Assembly: GCA_037957365.1 (NCBI GenBank)
Contig: JARHVA010000397.1
Coordinates: 1,564,001 to 1,628,000 of the forward strand
Length of the DNA stretch: 64,000 nucleotides
DNA from: Torreya grandis
Taxonomy: Eukaryota; Streptophyta; Pinopsida; Cupressales; Taxaceae
Direction of reading: 5' to 3'
The first letter of the stretch is position 1. Each line of letters opens with the position of its first letter. The notes beneath the pieces were generated by a model, which did not search any database, was not told the DNA's origin, and saw only the letters and a program-made list of their open reading frames with translations. Below are positions 1 through 13,400 of this stretch, piece after piece. Both the position numbers and the translations under genes were made by a program.

Positions 1-2690
1 TGAAGAGATCTAATGAGAAGACATAAGCTTGGTGACTTAGTGAGATAAGTCATATGCGACCTATAGGAAAAATATTGTAAATGTATGAGTAGGATATGAT
101 GTTTTAAGACACAATGGTATAGTTTTTAATATAATTCAAGAGGTTTCAATTTGTGTTCACAGTCCAAATAAGATTGAAAGTGTAAGGCCTAAGTGTACAA
201 AGTGAACTATAGTGGCCTAATGAGGGGTCATAATAACTTACAAGGATTTCATACCTCTTTATAGAATTTAAATATGTTTTATAATTCATGTTAATCATGT
301 TGACAAATTTTTAATTCATAGCCTATAGGATAAAGCAAGAAATTTGGTGATAAGGTTGACTGTGTGCACATAATTGGGTGTTGTAGACTTGAGAAGAAGT
401 TTCTCATGCTCATTGGTGTGTTAAAAAATTTCATGGGATTTTGATAAATTCATGGTATTTAGATAATTTCCATACATTTAATTTATTATAATTGGTTTTG
501 GGCTTGAAGGGTAATCCTTTATGAATGATTTCTAAGAAGGTAAGGTAGTAAAAATCCTCCTAAAACTCTTACAAATACCGGATTGAAAAGATCTAATTGG
601 TTATGGATCATAATGGTCCAATTGACCTATTTTTGTGTTTTTAACATGTAAATGACTCTTATTTATTTTCTTAGGTAATTTTTTTTTAATCCTAATAATG
701 AGTAGAAGCTACAAGAAAATCTTTATTTTTAAGGTTTTTGATGCTACAGGTAGGGTTGACTAGGTTAAAGCATGAAACTAGATGAAGGATGATGTGAAAT
801 AATTATATATTATTATCATGAATTTTTTTGAGCAAGTTTTTGAACAAAAATGTGTAAAACTAGTCATGGAAGGTAGCCTATCACTAAACTGGCCTAATAA
901 GTAAAACAATAAGAAAATTAGGTGAGAATGAGAATGAGATTAGGGATTGGTTACAAAGGAATATATATGGATATTAATGCATGGGGTAATTATTAAATAC
1001 CTATCCCTTATATTTCATTGGTATATAAGTGTTGATGATGCTTACACCTATTGAAAAAGTTGTCATCAAACTAGTTTGTCTAGCACAATAGAGTTTGTGT
1101 AGAGTGACATAATGAGATTGGTTTATAAGACCAATATTGATATATTACCATGCAATATATCTTTACATTTATGTTTTAATTATTATAAATGTTCACAAAA
1201 ATCCATTTTTAAGATCAAATAAGTGTTTTTATATGTGTTCTATAAGTTGATTTTCTTGATTATGTTTTTGGTCCTATAGACAACTTTTTTATGTATGAAA
1301 ATTATGTCTCTGAGTCAATTTTCACTAAGATGAATGATAAAAATATATTTAATATGTTATCAATGACTAATAGGATCATGTAAATTATTTTTTTCTCATT
1401 TTAAGTCCCTGATTAATCATGGAGAATCAAATGATTTTGATTGTGTATTGATAGTGTTTAATGTTTCTGAGTAAGTCATCTATAAGAGTGTTCTTGAGGC
1501 CCTTTGGCTTGTGTGGTAGAGAAAAAATAATTTTAATAAGTTTTTAAATTCATTATTATCCTATTAATATTATTTTATTAATGTTTTATATATGAAATTT
1601 GGTTCAAATTTGTAAGATAGACTTACAAGTAGTGAGAAGGCCTATTAGTGAAGAGACCTAATTGGTAGGTACAAGTAGTGAAATAGACCAAAAGGATTTG
1701 GGAACCCAAGGTGAAATTATAAGTGTTATATTAGAGGAATTTATGAATTTTTTAATTAATTTTATAAGATAATAATTTTTCCTAAGGGTCAAAATGTTAA
1801 CGTGTGGATAGGCTAGACTAATTGCATTAGGTCTCCATTAGGCCTAATGGAGGATTTGGTCCTTATGGACTATGACTAACTTGTCAAATATTTGTTTAAA
1901 TTTTTAAAAATGTATGGAAATATATTAAAAAATTTATCTTATGTATTTAAAATTTCATGGCTGACTAAGATGGGTGAAAGCAAGGGTCAAGTACTTAAGA
2001 AGGCTTAATAGGCCTAAATTGACTAGTTGAGATGTTGAGCTATTGAGCGAAGAAAATAGTGTTTTTGAGAATAGGTTAAGAGATTTAATATCATAAATAA
2101 GATAATAAAATAATTCCATTAGTATCTAAATAATTTTATATAGGTATTAAGGAATGTCATTTGACATATTTCTACCAAAGAAGGGACTATTTGAGCAAGA
2201 TGGCCTAAGAGGTGGTTTAAGTGAGATTGAAGGGTAAAGAGTGAAAATAAAGGAGGTAATCATTAGTTTAATATTAGTGATAGGTGTTATAAGGTGATAA
2301 AATATCAGAGGTGACTTTCTTGGTTCTAATTTACCTAGGGGGTTGTATCCTCTTTTCAAGATAGAGCTTGCAGAAGACTAGTTGAGTGGGTGCTCAACTA
2401 GGTAGGTGTTGAAGCTCCTTGTGAAGTTGGTGATTCAATTTTTTTTTTTTTTTTTGATATTTAAATTATAATTCTTTATTCCATGTGCATGTTCTAGTGG
2501 GTTTTATTCCCCAAGAGGGTTTTAAACATATCTCTTATGTTCTCTTATGGTATGCTTATATAGTTATTTGCTTATCCACTTAATATTTTATGTAAATGAA
2601 TGCTTCATGAAATCATGAATGGAATTGAATATATTTTTTCAAGTAAATGATTCACCCCCAATCTCAATATCTCCTTCCAATATTCTTAAA
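1..2690 (+). repeat. Diverged Sirevirus-type LTR copy, 5' end outside window
   Basis: This stretch matches, on the opposite strand, the LTRs of the element at 4,266-13,800. Shared landmarks in the same order include the 'gagaagacataagcttggtg' block near 16, 'ggcctaatgagggg' near 213, the 'ttggtttataagaccaat' block near 1,118, the 'gagtgggtgctcaactagg' block near 2,384, and the terminal 'gattcaccccc' at about 2,650. The internal primer site and gag that should follow are absent, so it is either a solo LTR or a truncated element. It contains no coding sequence; short open frames here are chance. The left boundary lies outside the window and the right one is approximate. Confidence 0.6.
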
Positions 2691-2861
2691 ACTTATTTCC
2701 ATAGACAATACATAACCATTGCATAAAATTAGAAGGCCTTCATTCTGAAAGATGAACACAAACTCAATTATGAAATATTTTTATTTTATTTAATTGGAAC
2801 ATCAACCATGTGGTTGAAAAATCAGACCTAAAAATAAATATAAGATAATTCAAATGGTCCA

Positions 2862-3345
2862 AACCATGGTGGAATTAGATTAAGTTGAAATTTGATTAGG
2901 CTACCAAGGGTAACCCTAACATGGTAGAAGGAAGAAAAGTTATTTGATATTTTGAAGGTGTCATCTTTGTTACTTATGTTGGGCAAATGGGGTCCCAAAC
3001 CAACCATTTATCTAAATACAAAGTATCTCTTTGGGACATCTAGCTAGTAGTGCAACTAAAAATTGAAAAATTGGTGGTTGAAGGGGACTCTCTAAATACC
3101 CTGAGTGCCCTCTCAAATAAAGTGAAACCATCTTGGTCCATTAATCAATAAATTAAAGATGCAAGAGGATTATTAAGGAATTTTAAATAGGGTAATGTTG
3201 ACCACATTTTCAAGATGGGTAACAAGGTGGTTGATGGGTTGGCTAATATTAGTATCCTCAATCAATATTATGTAGTATGGAAAAAGGTTGATGGTTTGCC
3301 ACCACAAATAGTTAATATGTTGAATAATGATTCAAGTCTAATCAT
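2862..3345 (+). pseudogene. LINE RNase H domain remnant
   Basis: The plus-strand translation, across stops and perhaps small frameshifts, follows the RNase H tail of plant L1-type LINEs (RVT_3 family). It begins IKLKFD near 2,890, where the family has I-K-L-N-F-D-G. It then shows KLVVEGDSLNTLSALS near 3,070 (the conserved E-G-D-S segment) and HIFKMGNKVVDGLANIS near 3,205 (the H-x-x-R-x-x-N-x-x-A-D-x-L-A segment, with A-D changed to V-D). The enzyme would remove RNA from the RNA-DNA hybrid during target-primed reverse transcription. At least three in-frame stops are present, and the upstream RT and zinc-binding parts are missing, so this is a dead 3' fragment. It lies just beyond the end of the LTR copy at 1-2,690. 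Confidence 0.65.
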
Positions 3346-4265
3346 TAGCTTCTGAGAGGTGGATTATTTTCATGTTTGAGTGAAGTACATGAAGACACTA
3401 GAGAAATTGGCCTAGCCACTAAGTCTGAAGAAGAAAATGGATAAATCAATGGGAGGAAAAAGAGACAAAAATGAATCTATTTCATATTCAAAATCTAAAG
3501 ACAGTTCCATGTCATGTAAAAAACTACAAAAAGAATCCTTATAGAATTAATGATATGAATAGTCAAGTATGATGAAGAGGTATCCAAGGACTTTGCCCTA
3601 GGTTGGAACTATTGAAGACTGTGTATGAAAAGTATGTGTTGACCTTTTTTAGTCACCATGGGGAGCAACATCTAATTTCAATTTAGGGTTCAATAGTCAT
3701 AGATGTTTTCAAATTTTAGTCAAATTTTGGCAAAAAAATTCTAAGTCAAAATCAAAATACTTAGAATATTTTCAAAAGGTTGGTCTACGTAATTTTGTAG
3801 AAGAAGAGTGGTCTTCATGTTTTTTGTCAAAAATAAGTCATAGATTTTGTGTAGATGAAAGCCTATAAAACTTATAAATACTTTTCAATATTTTTATAAT
3901 AGTTGAAAAAATTATTGTGATGATAAATTTCGTGAAGGATATCTAGAAATTTTGTGTGAAGGTTCAAAATAAAATTTCCAATGGTAAAGTTTGTGAAGAC
4001 TTGGGTCTTCATAAAAAATGTTGTGAACAAAAGTTCCAAATAAAAGTCATGAAGAATAAAAGAAGAAAAAGTTAAAAATAAAAGTTGTGAAGGTCAAGTC
4101 CTAAAGAAATATAATGACAATACAAGATATAAATATTTGGGCATTCATAATGAATGAGTCAAAGGTCTTGTAGAAGTCACAAAAAAAGAAATTACAAAGG
4201 CTAAAAGTAAAGTGGGATGCATGATGTAGAAGCTATGAACAACTATCATGTATCCTCATGATTTT
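3346..4265. other. No recognisable gene
   Basis: A+T-rich sequence with purine-rich plus-strand stretches, such as repeated 'aaaagttgtgaagg'-like words between 3,960 and 4,110. It could be untranslated 3' DNA of the neighbouring LINE fragment. I see no domain, no long frame and no clear repeat boundary before the LTR that starts at 4,266. Confidence 0.5.
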
Positions 4266-4816
4266 TGGAATAAAAATAAATGATATCCAAGGGGGTGAAT
4301 CAATTTCTTTAAAAAATTCATTCAATTCCACTTAATCATACATGAACCATTCATATGAACATGATAATCTAGCAAAACATATACAAGCAAACAAGATCAT
4401 GAAAAAAGATAACACATTACATATTTGGGAAACCCTCAAGGGGGAAAAAAACACTGATATATACAAATGGGATACATTAATATAAGACAAAAACAATCTT
4501 TAGTGAAGAACCAACTCCACATGGAGTACCAACCTCAAATAGTCAAACACCCACTCATCTAAGTTTTAGCAAGCAAAAACCTATAAAGAGGCACCAACCC
4601 ATTAGATGAATTAGCACCATCTAATATAATTGATATTTTTTATCATCTTTATAAAATCTATTTTTTCACACAATAGATTATTATCACCTTCGTTATCTCT
4701 TCTCACTCTTCTATCCCTCTCAAACTGCCTTCTAGGCTTCTTCACTCAATTAGGTCTCTTTAAGATAGATTAGGACATATGAAATTGATATTAATATTTA
4801 TAAATACTATAAAATA

Positions 4817-4861
<45 letters not shown>

Positions 4862-7651
4862 ACTCCTTTGATGGTGTAAAATACCTCCTTCTACTCAATA
4901 TTGTTCTATTTCATTTGCATACACACTTCTCACTCAAATAGGCCTAAAACTGCCTTATATATATACCATTCCTTGTTCATATGCCACTTAGTCGACTACT
5001 CACACTTAACCTCTTAGGTAATATATGGAATAGTTCTTATTAAATCTCATTAACATGATTTAAATGAATATTTAGTCCCTTTTAGTCTATCATAACTTTA
5101 TTAGACTTCATTTCACTTTTAGGTCTCACAAAGACCTAATTCCATTAGGTTTACTTAAGGACACAGTACACTTTGACTTCCTTAAAAAACTTTAAAAATC
5201 TATAAATAGAATTAAAATATCATATAACAATAAAATACACCCACACTAATGTCTTATATGCTCAACAATACATTTTACAACAAAGCACTACTTGAAATCC
5301 CTCATTAGTACTCAGTCCTATTAGGCATGTGTACACCAAAAATATACCTTTCAATACTGAAGCTCAAACTCACTTAAGCCACTAAAACATGATAAAAAAG
5401 TTCATATACAAAGTATATATGACCTCAGGGTCATAACCATATGATTGAAACACTTCACCTCAAGGAAAAAAGGCTTAAACTCATCTCTTTAGTATGCTCA
5501 CTTAGAACTACTAAGACTGTCAGAAGCTAGTCATGAAACTAATTGACATAAAACACATAAAAGGACACTTTAAATGATTATTAATAAATTAAAAATAACC
5601 TTAATCACACAAACCATAAGCTCTAATATCAAACATTGGTCTTGCAAACCAATCTCTTGACCTTATCTCACATAGTCTTGCATGAACCAGACAAGCCATT
5701 TTGAATTAAAAATTTAAACCTATTACACTAAATTAAAATAATTTAAAAAGCATTAATATGACTATAAAGTCATAAAAAATAACACCATATGAATTATATA
5801 CTTTAACTCAATGCATAGAGCCTCAAACTCATAACTACAACTTGTTTACTCAGAACTGCCAATTTATCTTAAAGCATAGTCATGGTGACATTGACCTTCA
5901 ACACCTATATGACCACTTTAAAAGACTTGTTATGATATTATATTATTATATAACATATCTAGACCATATTCAAATATAAAAATCATATGTTCTAGTTGTA
6001 ACTATTGGTCTTACACGCCAATTTATTGACCTCACTACACAGTCTTCACTGAGCCAAATAAGCCATTTTGGCTTCATCATTTTCACCATTGTACCTAAAT
6101 TAAAATATTTATACCAATAATTGATAGACATACCAGTATGAAAAAATATCTCCATGCACTTGGTTTCATCACTATATCGTGATAACACATTTCTATTCAT
6201 CTTTTCACTGATGCCTGGGTTTTTCATTGTTTGTACCATTTGGCTTATTAATATCTGGCTAACTTGGATTGCCAGTTTATCACACTTTATAGATATAGCC
6301 TATCCATTAAAATTCATGAAATTTAAACATGAGGATCTACCTTATTCCTCCATCCATTTTATTACTATGTCCAATACAATTTTTGATAGGTATAATAACT
6401 TCTTTAGAAATAAGCCTATAACTCATCATTTTGTCTCTCCTCTCTCTAACCAATACCACTTGGAGGTACCTAGGAGAGTCCAATACAAGATAAAATATAT
6501 TAACTGAACATGCCAATCCATTCTAGGCACTTTTTATTGATATATTCAACATTGGGTCCTTATTAGGGTTCTAAGAGGGTTTAAACATGTTTTCATTCTT
6601 AACAATCATTCATAAAGAATAGACCCTCAATCCAAAAAAAAGGCCTAAAATTTTTAGTTAGGATCCTTCCCCATCCACCATTAATATATTAGGTTCCCAT
6701 GCAAAGGTTTTACTAGCTAGTGAGCACAAGAAAATCCTTCTCAGGTTGAGATCCCTTCATTATGAGCACTCAAGAGACCTCCAAACAACTTTTCATGCCT
6801 TGTCCTTCATAATATGACCTAAAACTACATGAAAAAACTTTAAAAAACATAACTCAACTTTGAAAATGCTCACATAATCTCAAACACTCTAAAATCTAAT
6901 CATAACCCCTCATTAGGCCACATTCTCTCTCTTTGCTCTCTAGACCTTGACTTGCAAACCACATTACATCTTAAAACTAACCTTCAGCCTCTTTAGATGC
7001 ACTCTCCACCTCAATAAAATACTTAAGAAACCTCTATCATTCTTAATAATTTATATACATTCTTCACATGCCTTGACAATAGATCATGATACCTCATTAG
7101 GCCAGGTAGCATCTAGAAGTGGTTTTGATGTAGACTTGGCCCTAAGGTCCTACCCTTGTAGGCTTACCTTTAGACTCTAATTAGTGATCCAATTCCTCAA
7201 ATGCATACTCAATTAACCTTATACAACCACCCATTCCTATGTCCACTCATCTTACCAAGACACCAAGCTCATACCTTCTCACAGGGTCTAGACTAGACTT
7301 CTCAAGACACCTTGTACTCAAAAATGCTTACCTCAATGATATAAAATAATAAAAATATTTATACATCACTATAACACCACTTAAATCATCTATTTTTTAT
7401 CAAAATTCTCTCATGACCTCACGTAGACCTAGAGACTCATATCCATGATTCAATGTTCACTTGACCATCGTACCACTTTGTGACAATCAGGATTCACAAG
7501 ATGCAACAACAACCTTAATGACATCAATGATAATCTTAGTGACATCAATGATAACTAAAAACTCACCTTGTCACACCTTATCCCATACCTTAATGATCAC
7601 TCACCATGCACTGTCATAAGATGCACCCTTTTGACATCAATGACAACAATA
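4266..7651 (-). repeat. 3' LTR of the Sirevirus-like element
   Basis: Left copy of the 3.4-kb direct repeat, sense on the minus strand. It pairs along its whole length with 10,418-13,800, for example the 'gaccaatctcttgacctta'-like block near 5,648 with 11,800, and the block 'ggccaggtagc' at 7,099 with 'ggccaggcagg' at 13,244. On the plus strand it starts TGGAATAAAAAT and ends CAATA, against CAACA in the partner, so one terminal base is mutated. It carries an (AT)n run at 4,823-4,857. The open frames inside, for example at 6,154-6,507, are chance frames in LTR sequence. Confidence 0.8.
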
Positions 7652-7760
7652 TGCCAAAAACTCCACCTTGTCATTGATGGAAAAACATTCCTTAATCTGA
7701 TCACTCTCATCTCCCCAATATGGTCAATATATATTCTTGAAATTTCTCCCCCTTTGACAT
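7652..7760 (-). other. Polypurine tracts upstream of the 3' LTR
   Basis: Read on the minus strand, AAGGTGGAG lies at 7,661-7,669, nine bases before the LTR, and a second, better tract CAAAGGGGGAGA lies at 7,744-7,755. Such G-rich tracts prime plus-strand DNA synthesis. More than one tract upstream of the 3' LTR is a feature described for Sireviruses, which supports the lineage call and the minus orientation. Confidence 0.55.
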
Positions 7761-8689
7761 TAAATTCAAATGGTCATACACACTAAAACTTATATAACCA
7801 CTCATTCTCCCTCTTTAGAAACTACTCTCAGAAATTGCAAAAGAAATTAGAGCTACCAAGCTTCCCCTTAGACCAAGAATAGTCTTCAAATGAACTCCAT
7901 ACCTCAATATTACTTACCAAGCTACCAAAATCTTGATATAAACTAAAGAAATAGTAACTCTTCCTTTGTCTTCACAACTTAAGCTCACCAAATGAGTCAA
8001 TATAGTTCTCAAACCATCTATAACACAAGTCATGCTCAACTACCAACTAATAGAAATATAGAACAACTTTGCTTACCTCTTCTATGCTTAGCAACAACTA
8101 CACTTGGAGCTTATGAATAACCTAAATATCTCCCCCTCAAATAAAGCATCGACCATGCTTTTTACTAACTGAAGAGTGTCTCCATGAATCCTAATGGAGT
8201 CACCCCTTTCCATAGGGAGCTAAAACAACAAAATCTCAAGAGATTCCCATATCTTCATACTCTCACAAGACTGAATATCCTTTAGGATCCTTTTAGGCTT
8301 GATTGGTACCTTAGGCCTACCCTCTTCATCAACCATTTGATCAATAACATGAGATAATAAAAAACATTCCTAACTTGATTTCATATCTAAAGTATGCTCT
8401 ACCATAGAAAATAGTCTAATTGGACTTGTAGATTGATCATGACTCACCTTTACTATCTTTGGTTTCCACAAACTCATTTGCCTTCTCTCTTGCACTCTAG
8501 AGTCTTCAAACATCTTGCTTTAACTCGATTCTTTCTAACTCTATTATGATATAATCTTATACTCTATCCCACATTATGATAACTATAGAAAACAACCTCA
8601 TTTATACCTCTTGATTAATGATTCCTTTAATAATCCTATGCATATTCATTTTCAGAGGGTCTTTTACACTCTCTTTCTCTATGACCAAA
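7761..8689 (-). other. Internal untranslated region, no pol visible
   Basis: Between the gag tail and the purine tracts there is about 0.9 kb in which I cannot find integrase, RT or RNase H motifs on the minus strand. Near 8,170-8,340 the minus strand reads a short plausible peptide (VIDQMVDEEGRPKVPIKP) that I do not recognise. The length is far below the roughly 3 kb needed for a copia pol, so pol was deleted or the family never carried it. Confidence 0.45.
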
Positions 8690-10349
8690 TTGATTTCATT
8701 AAAAATAATAACCATTGAATGAATTAACATACTTCATGGCATTAGGCTATCTGATTGATCTGTTCATGTTGACCTTCTTGTCTTGATTAGCCTTATCCTT
8801 AATTTGAGCTACCTCCTTTTGATATTCTTTGAAACTAAGACTTGTCTTATCACTTCCAAATTTTTAACTACTAAAGATTTTATCTAGAACATCGGTACTC
8901 TTTCTAAACATCATAAATTTCTTCAAATTGTTATATGCTTGATCCAATTCAGCTTTCAAAGATTTCATTTCAATTCCATACCTAGTGTATTCTTCTTCTT
9001 TATCCTTTAGGCTTACAGTGACTAGCTCTATCTGAGTTTCAACCTAATTAATGATCTCATCATGCTCCTTGGATGTGTTAGTCTCTCTTAAAACAAACTA
9101 ATCTTCTCTTCATAGTCCTTAACTAATGATCTTGGTTTATGATTCTTATTTCTTTAAAACTTCAACTCCTCTATAACACTCACCAATTCTGCCTCAAGGT
9201 TAACTTCAACCTCTTCTTCATCTGATTCTTCATCATCCATAACATCTTTTCCTTTTGAGAAACCTTCATTGTCTATTTCTATAGACATAAATAAGGTTTC
9301 ATTTTTGTCATGTTCATTACTATCATCATCACTATCAAATGTACTTGTATCACTTACATCAGATGAGTTATTATTTTCTTTGATATAAAAACTTCTATTA
9401 TTATTAAATGACCCTTTATTCCTTCATACTTATTGAAATATTTATTTCTTATATAAAGATTTTAGACTTTTTTATCATCACCATGATGTTGATCATATTC
9501 TTCATCATGATTAGTCTTATCCTTGTTAGGACACTAAGATGCAAAGTGACCAATCTTACCACAGTTGAAACATTTGAAAGGCAACTTACACTTGTACTTA
9601 CTAGATCCAAACCTCAATTTTATAGAAAACATTGTTATCAATCCATCATCTTCAATATCTGAACATACCTCATCTTTAAACTTCTTGAATTTTGACTTCT
9701 CAGATTTGAATGTTGCTTCCTTATTAGGACGTCTTCCTTCATCTATTCTCATCTCATAGGCAGTTAAGATGCCATGAATCCCATCCATTTGAAGTGCGTC
9801 TAAATCTTACATTTATTCTAATACAAACACCTTTGAATGAAATTTAAAATTTATGAATATCAATAACTTTTATGCAACTATAGGTTATTTCACTTTTTCA
9901 AAACTTCTGATTACATTGACAAATTCATCAACCCTTAACATGTAGGATGCAATTCTCTCATATCCCCTTATAATCAAACTTTTAAATTGCCTTCTGTTAG
10001 TCTACCATTTAGCCATCTTTACCTTGGTGTCTCCTTCATAGATAGTTGTCAACTTGTCTCGTATCACCTGAGTTGGCTCACAATGAATCAACTTCACAAA
10101 CTTTACCTTTGATAGGCCATATATAATGGTATTCATTTCCTTGGAATTGATCTCACTCTCATTATTTCCTATTTCATCATTTGTTGGTGTAGGAAGTAGA
10201 GTGTATCCATCCATAACTAACTTTCATATGTCATGGCCCATTGAAATTAGATATGTCCTAATTTTGATGCTCCAAAATTCATAATTACTCCCATTGAAAA
10301 ATGGATCCTTACTGGTAGAGAACCCACCTTGAGCTTGTTGACTATCCAT
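8690..10349 (-). pseudogene. gag: Sirevirus-like copia Gag, decayed
   Basis: Gag would form the virus-like particle and bind the element RNA. The start ATG (10,349) opens MDSQQAQGG and is followed by SNYEFWSIKIRTYLISMG, the usual copia Gag N-terminus. The UBN2-type capsid part ends in LTTIYEGDTKVKMAKW near 10,010. HGILTAYEMRIDEG near 9,750 leads to a zinc knuckle KCFNCGKIGHFAS at 9,534-9,575; the codon before the last cysteine is a TAG stop, so the CX2CX4HX4C motif is interrupted. After it come an acidic segment (DDEESDEEEVEVNLEAELVS, about 9,180-9,240) and a heptad-rich, probably coiled-coil tail with FRKSTDVLDKIFSS near 8,890. That long tail is typical of Sirevirus Gag. At least five stops and probable small frameshifts make it non-functional. 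The element family is clear; the exact 3' end is not. Confidence 0.8.
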
Positions 10350-10394
10350 CCTCACTTTTAGGATCTCCTCTAGAATATTAGGATTTCTTCAAAG

Positions 10395-10411
10395 GACCTG
10401 ATTTGATACCA
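10395..10411 (-). other. Primer-binding site, initiator-Met tRNA type
   Basis: The minus strand reads TGGTATCAAATCAGGTC six bases after the CA end of the 5' LTR. Most plant copia elements use a TGGTATCAGAGC-type site complementary to initiator methionine tRNA; this copy keeps the first eight bases and differs in the middle. Position, orientation and sequence all agree with the LTR and gag calls. Confidence 0.75.
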
Positions 10412-10417
10412 ATTTTT

Positions 10418-13400
10418 TGAAGAAAAATCACTAGGGGGTGTATTAGTGTCTTAAAAACATTAATTTAATTCCACTTAAACATACATGAACCATTGATACA
10501 AACATGAACATCTAACAAACATGAACATCTAGTAAAACATATGTAACCATACAAGATCATGAAATAAGATAACACATTACATATGTGGGAAACCCTTAAG
10601 GGGAAGAAAAACCATTGATGTATTCAAATGGACTATAGTCCTATAAAACAAAAACCAATCTTTAGTGAAGTACCAACTCTACATGGAGCACCAACCCCAA
10701 CTAGTCAAGCACCTACTCAACTAGGCTTTAGCAAGCACCAACCTATAAGGAGATACCAACCCCCCAGATGACTAAGCACCAACTCAACCACCTAAAAAAT
10801 TTTAACACCTTCAAAAAAATTTGTTTCTCACATATTATATGATGATCACCTCTTTTAGATCTTCTCACTCTTTTATCCCTTTCAAATAGCCTTTTAGGCT
10901 TCTTCACTCAAATAGGTCTCTTTAAGAGAGATTAGGTCATATGACCTTGATATTCATATGTAGACACACTATAAAATATTCATTACATATCATATATAAT
11001 CTTACAATGGTATAAAATACCTTATATTTAACAATGTGTTATTTCTTTCAGATACACACTTCTTGCTCAAATAGGCCTAAAATTGCCTTATATATATACC
11101 ATTCCTTGTTCATATACCACTTAGTCATCTAATTACCATTAAAATATTAGGTTATAAATTGAATAGGTATTATGAAATCTAATTAACATTATTCAAATGA
11201 ATATTGAGTCCTTTTTGGTCTATCATAACTCTATTAGACCTCATTTCACTTCCAGGTCTCATGTAGACCTAATTCCATTAGGTCTACTTAAGGACACATT
11301 ACACTTTACCTTCCTTAAAACAATTTAAAAATAAACACATGGAATTAAATTTAATATAAAAATCAAATATACCCACATTAATGTCTTATATTCTCAACAA
11401 GACATTTTACAACAAATCACTACTTGAAATCCCTCATTAGTACTTAGTCCTATTAGGTTTGTGTACACCAAAAATATGCCTTTCAATAACAAAGATCAAA
11501 ATCACTTAAACCACTCAAACATGATAAAACAAGTACATATAAAAAGTGTATATGACCTCAAGGTGATAACAAAATGCTGAAAACACTTCAATTCAGGGCA
11601 AAAAGGCTTAAACTCATATCTTTAGTATACTCACTTAGAACTGCCATGACTGTAAAAATCCAATCATGAAACTAATTGACATAAAACATCTTAAAATACA
11701 CTTTTAATGATTATTAATACATTAAAAATATTATATATAATCTTAAAAATAACCTCAATCACAAAAACCATAAGCTCTAATATCAAACATTGGTCTTGCA
11801 GACCAATCACCTGACCTTATCTCATATAGTCTTACATAAACTAGACAAGCCATTTTGACTTAAAATTTTCAACCTCTTACATTGAATTCAAATATTTAAA
11901 ATGGAATTAATAGGACTCTTAAGTCACAAAAAATAAAACCATATACATTAGATACTTAAACTCAATGCATAGAGCCTCAAACTCATCATTGTAACTTGCT
12001 TACTTAGAACTACCAGTTTACCTTAAAGCATAGTCATGTTGACATTGACCAGAACACATTTATGAAAAATTTTAAATACTTATTATGCAATTATATTATC
12101 CTATAATATTTCCAAGAAATATTAAAAAATAAACATCATATGTTCTAGTGGAAACTATTCGTCTTACACACTAATTTGTTGACCTCGCTACACACAGTCT
12201 TCACTAAGCAAAATAAGCCATCTTGTATTCATAATTTTCACCATTGTACCTAAATTACAAGACTTATACCAAGAATTAATAATAAATACCAATCCAAAAA
12301 AAATATCCATTTAATTGGTTTCATCACTCTATCATGATAACACATTCTTATTCATCATTTCACTGTTATCTAGGTTTTTCACTGTTTGCATCATTTGGGT
12401 TTTTAGCAACTGACTAAATTGGATGAATATTTTAGCACACTTATAAATTGTCTATAAACCTTCATAGACATGAAAATTTAGTCTCTACCTTCTTCTTCCA
12501 TCCATTTTCTTATTATGTCCAATACAAATTTTGATAGTTATAGTAACTCTTTCATAAATAAGCTTGTAACTCAACATTTTTTCTCTCTTTTTTCTAACCA
12601 AACCACCTAGAAGTACTTGGGAGAGTTAAATACAAGATAAAATAGCTTACCTAAACATACCAGTCCATTATGGGCACTTTTGATTTATATCTTCAACATC
12701 AGGTCTTTATTAGGGTTCTAAGAGGGTTTAAACATGTTTCCATTCTTAACAATCATTCATAAAGCATAGCCCATCAATCATTAAAAAAGCCTTGAATTTT
12801 GAGATAGGAACCTTCCACATATGTCATGAATATCTTAGGTTCCCATGTAAAGGTTTGACTAGCTAATGAGCATAAGAAAATCCTTCTTGGGTTGAGAGCC
12901 CTTCATTCTAAGCACTTGAGAGACCTCAAAACAACTTTTCATGCCTTATCCTTCATACTATGACCTCAAAATATGTGAAAAAACTTGGAAAAATATACCT
13001 CACCTTTGTAAATGCTTACATAATCTTAAACACTTTGAAATCTGATCATGACCCCTAATTTGGCCACATTCTCTCTTTGCTCTCTATACATTAACTTGAA
13101 AACCATGTTAGGTCTTAAAAATGACCTTCATTCCTCTTTACATGCACTCTAAAACTCACTAAAATACTCAAGGAACCTATCTCATGATTAATAATTTCCA
13201 TACATCATTCACATGCCTTGGAAATAAATCATGATACCTCATTAGGCCAGGCAGGGTTTAGAAGTGGTTTAGGTGTAGACTTGGTCTAAAGGTCCTACCT
13301 ATGTAGGATTACCCTAAGAATCTCATGAGTGATACAATGAATCACATACATGATAAATAAAAATTATACAACCACTCATGCTTGTATGTACTCATCTCAT

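Noticed and set aside
6154..6507. 117-residue hydrophobic plus-strand frame
   Set aside because: It lies antisense inside the 3' LTR, and the matching part of the other LTR (about 12,330-12,650) does not keep the frame open.
9408..9759. Plus-strand frames over the Sirevirus gag
   Set aside because: They are antisense shadows of the gag on the minus strand.
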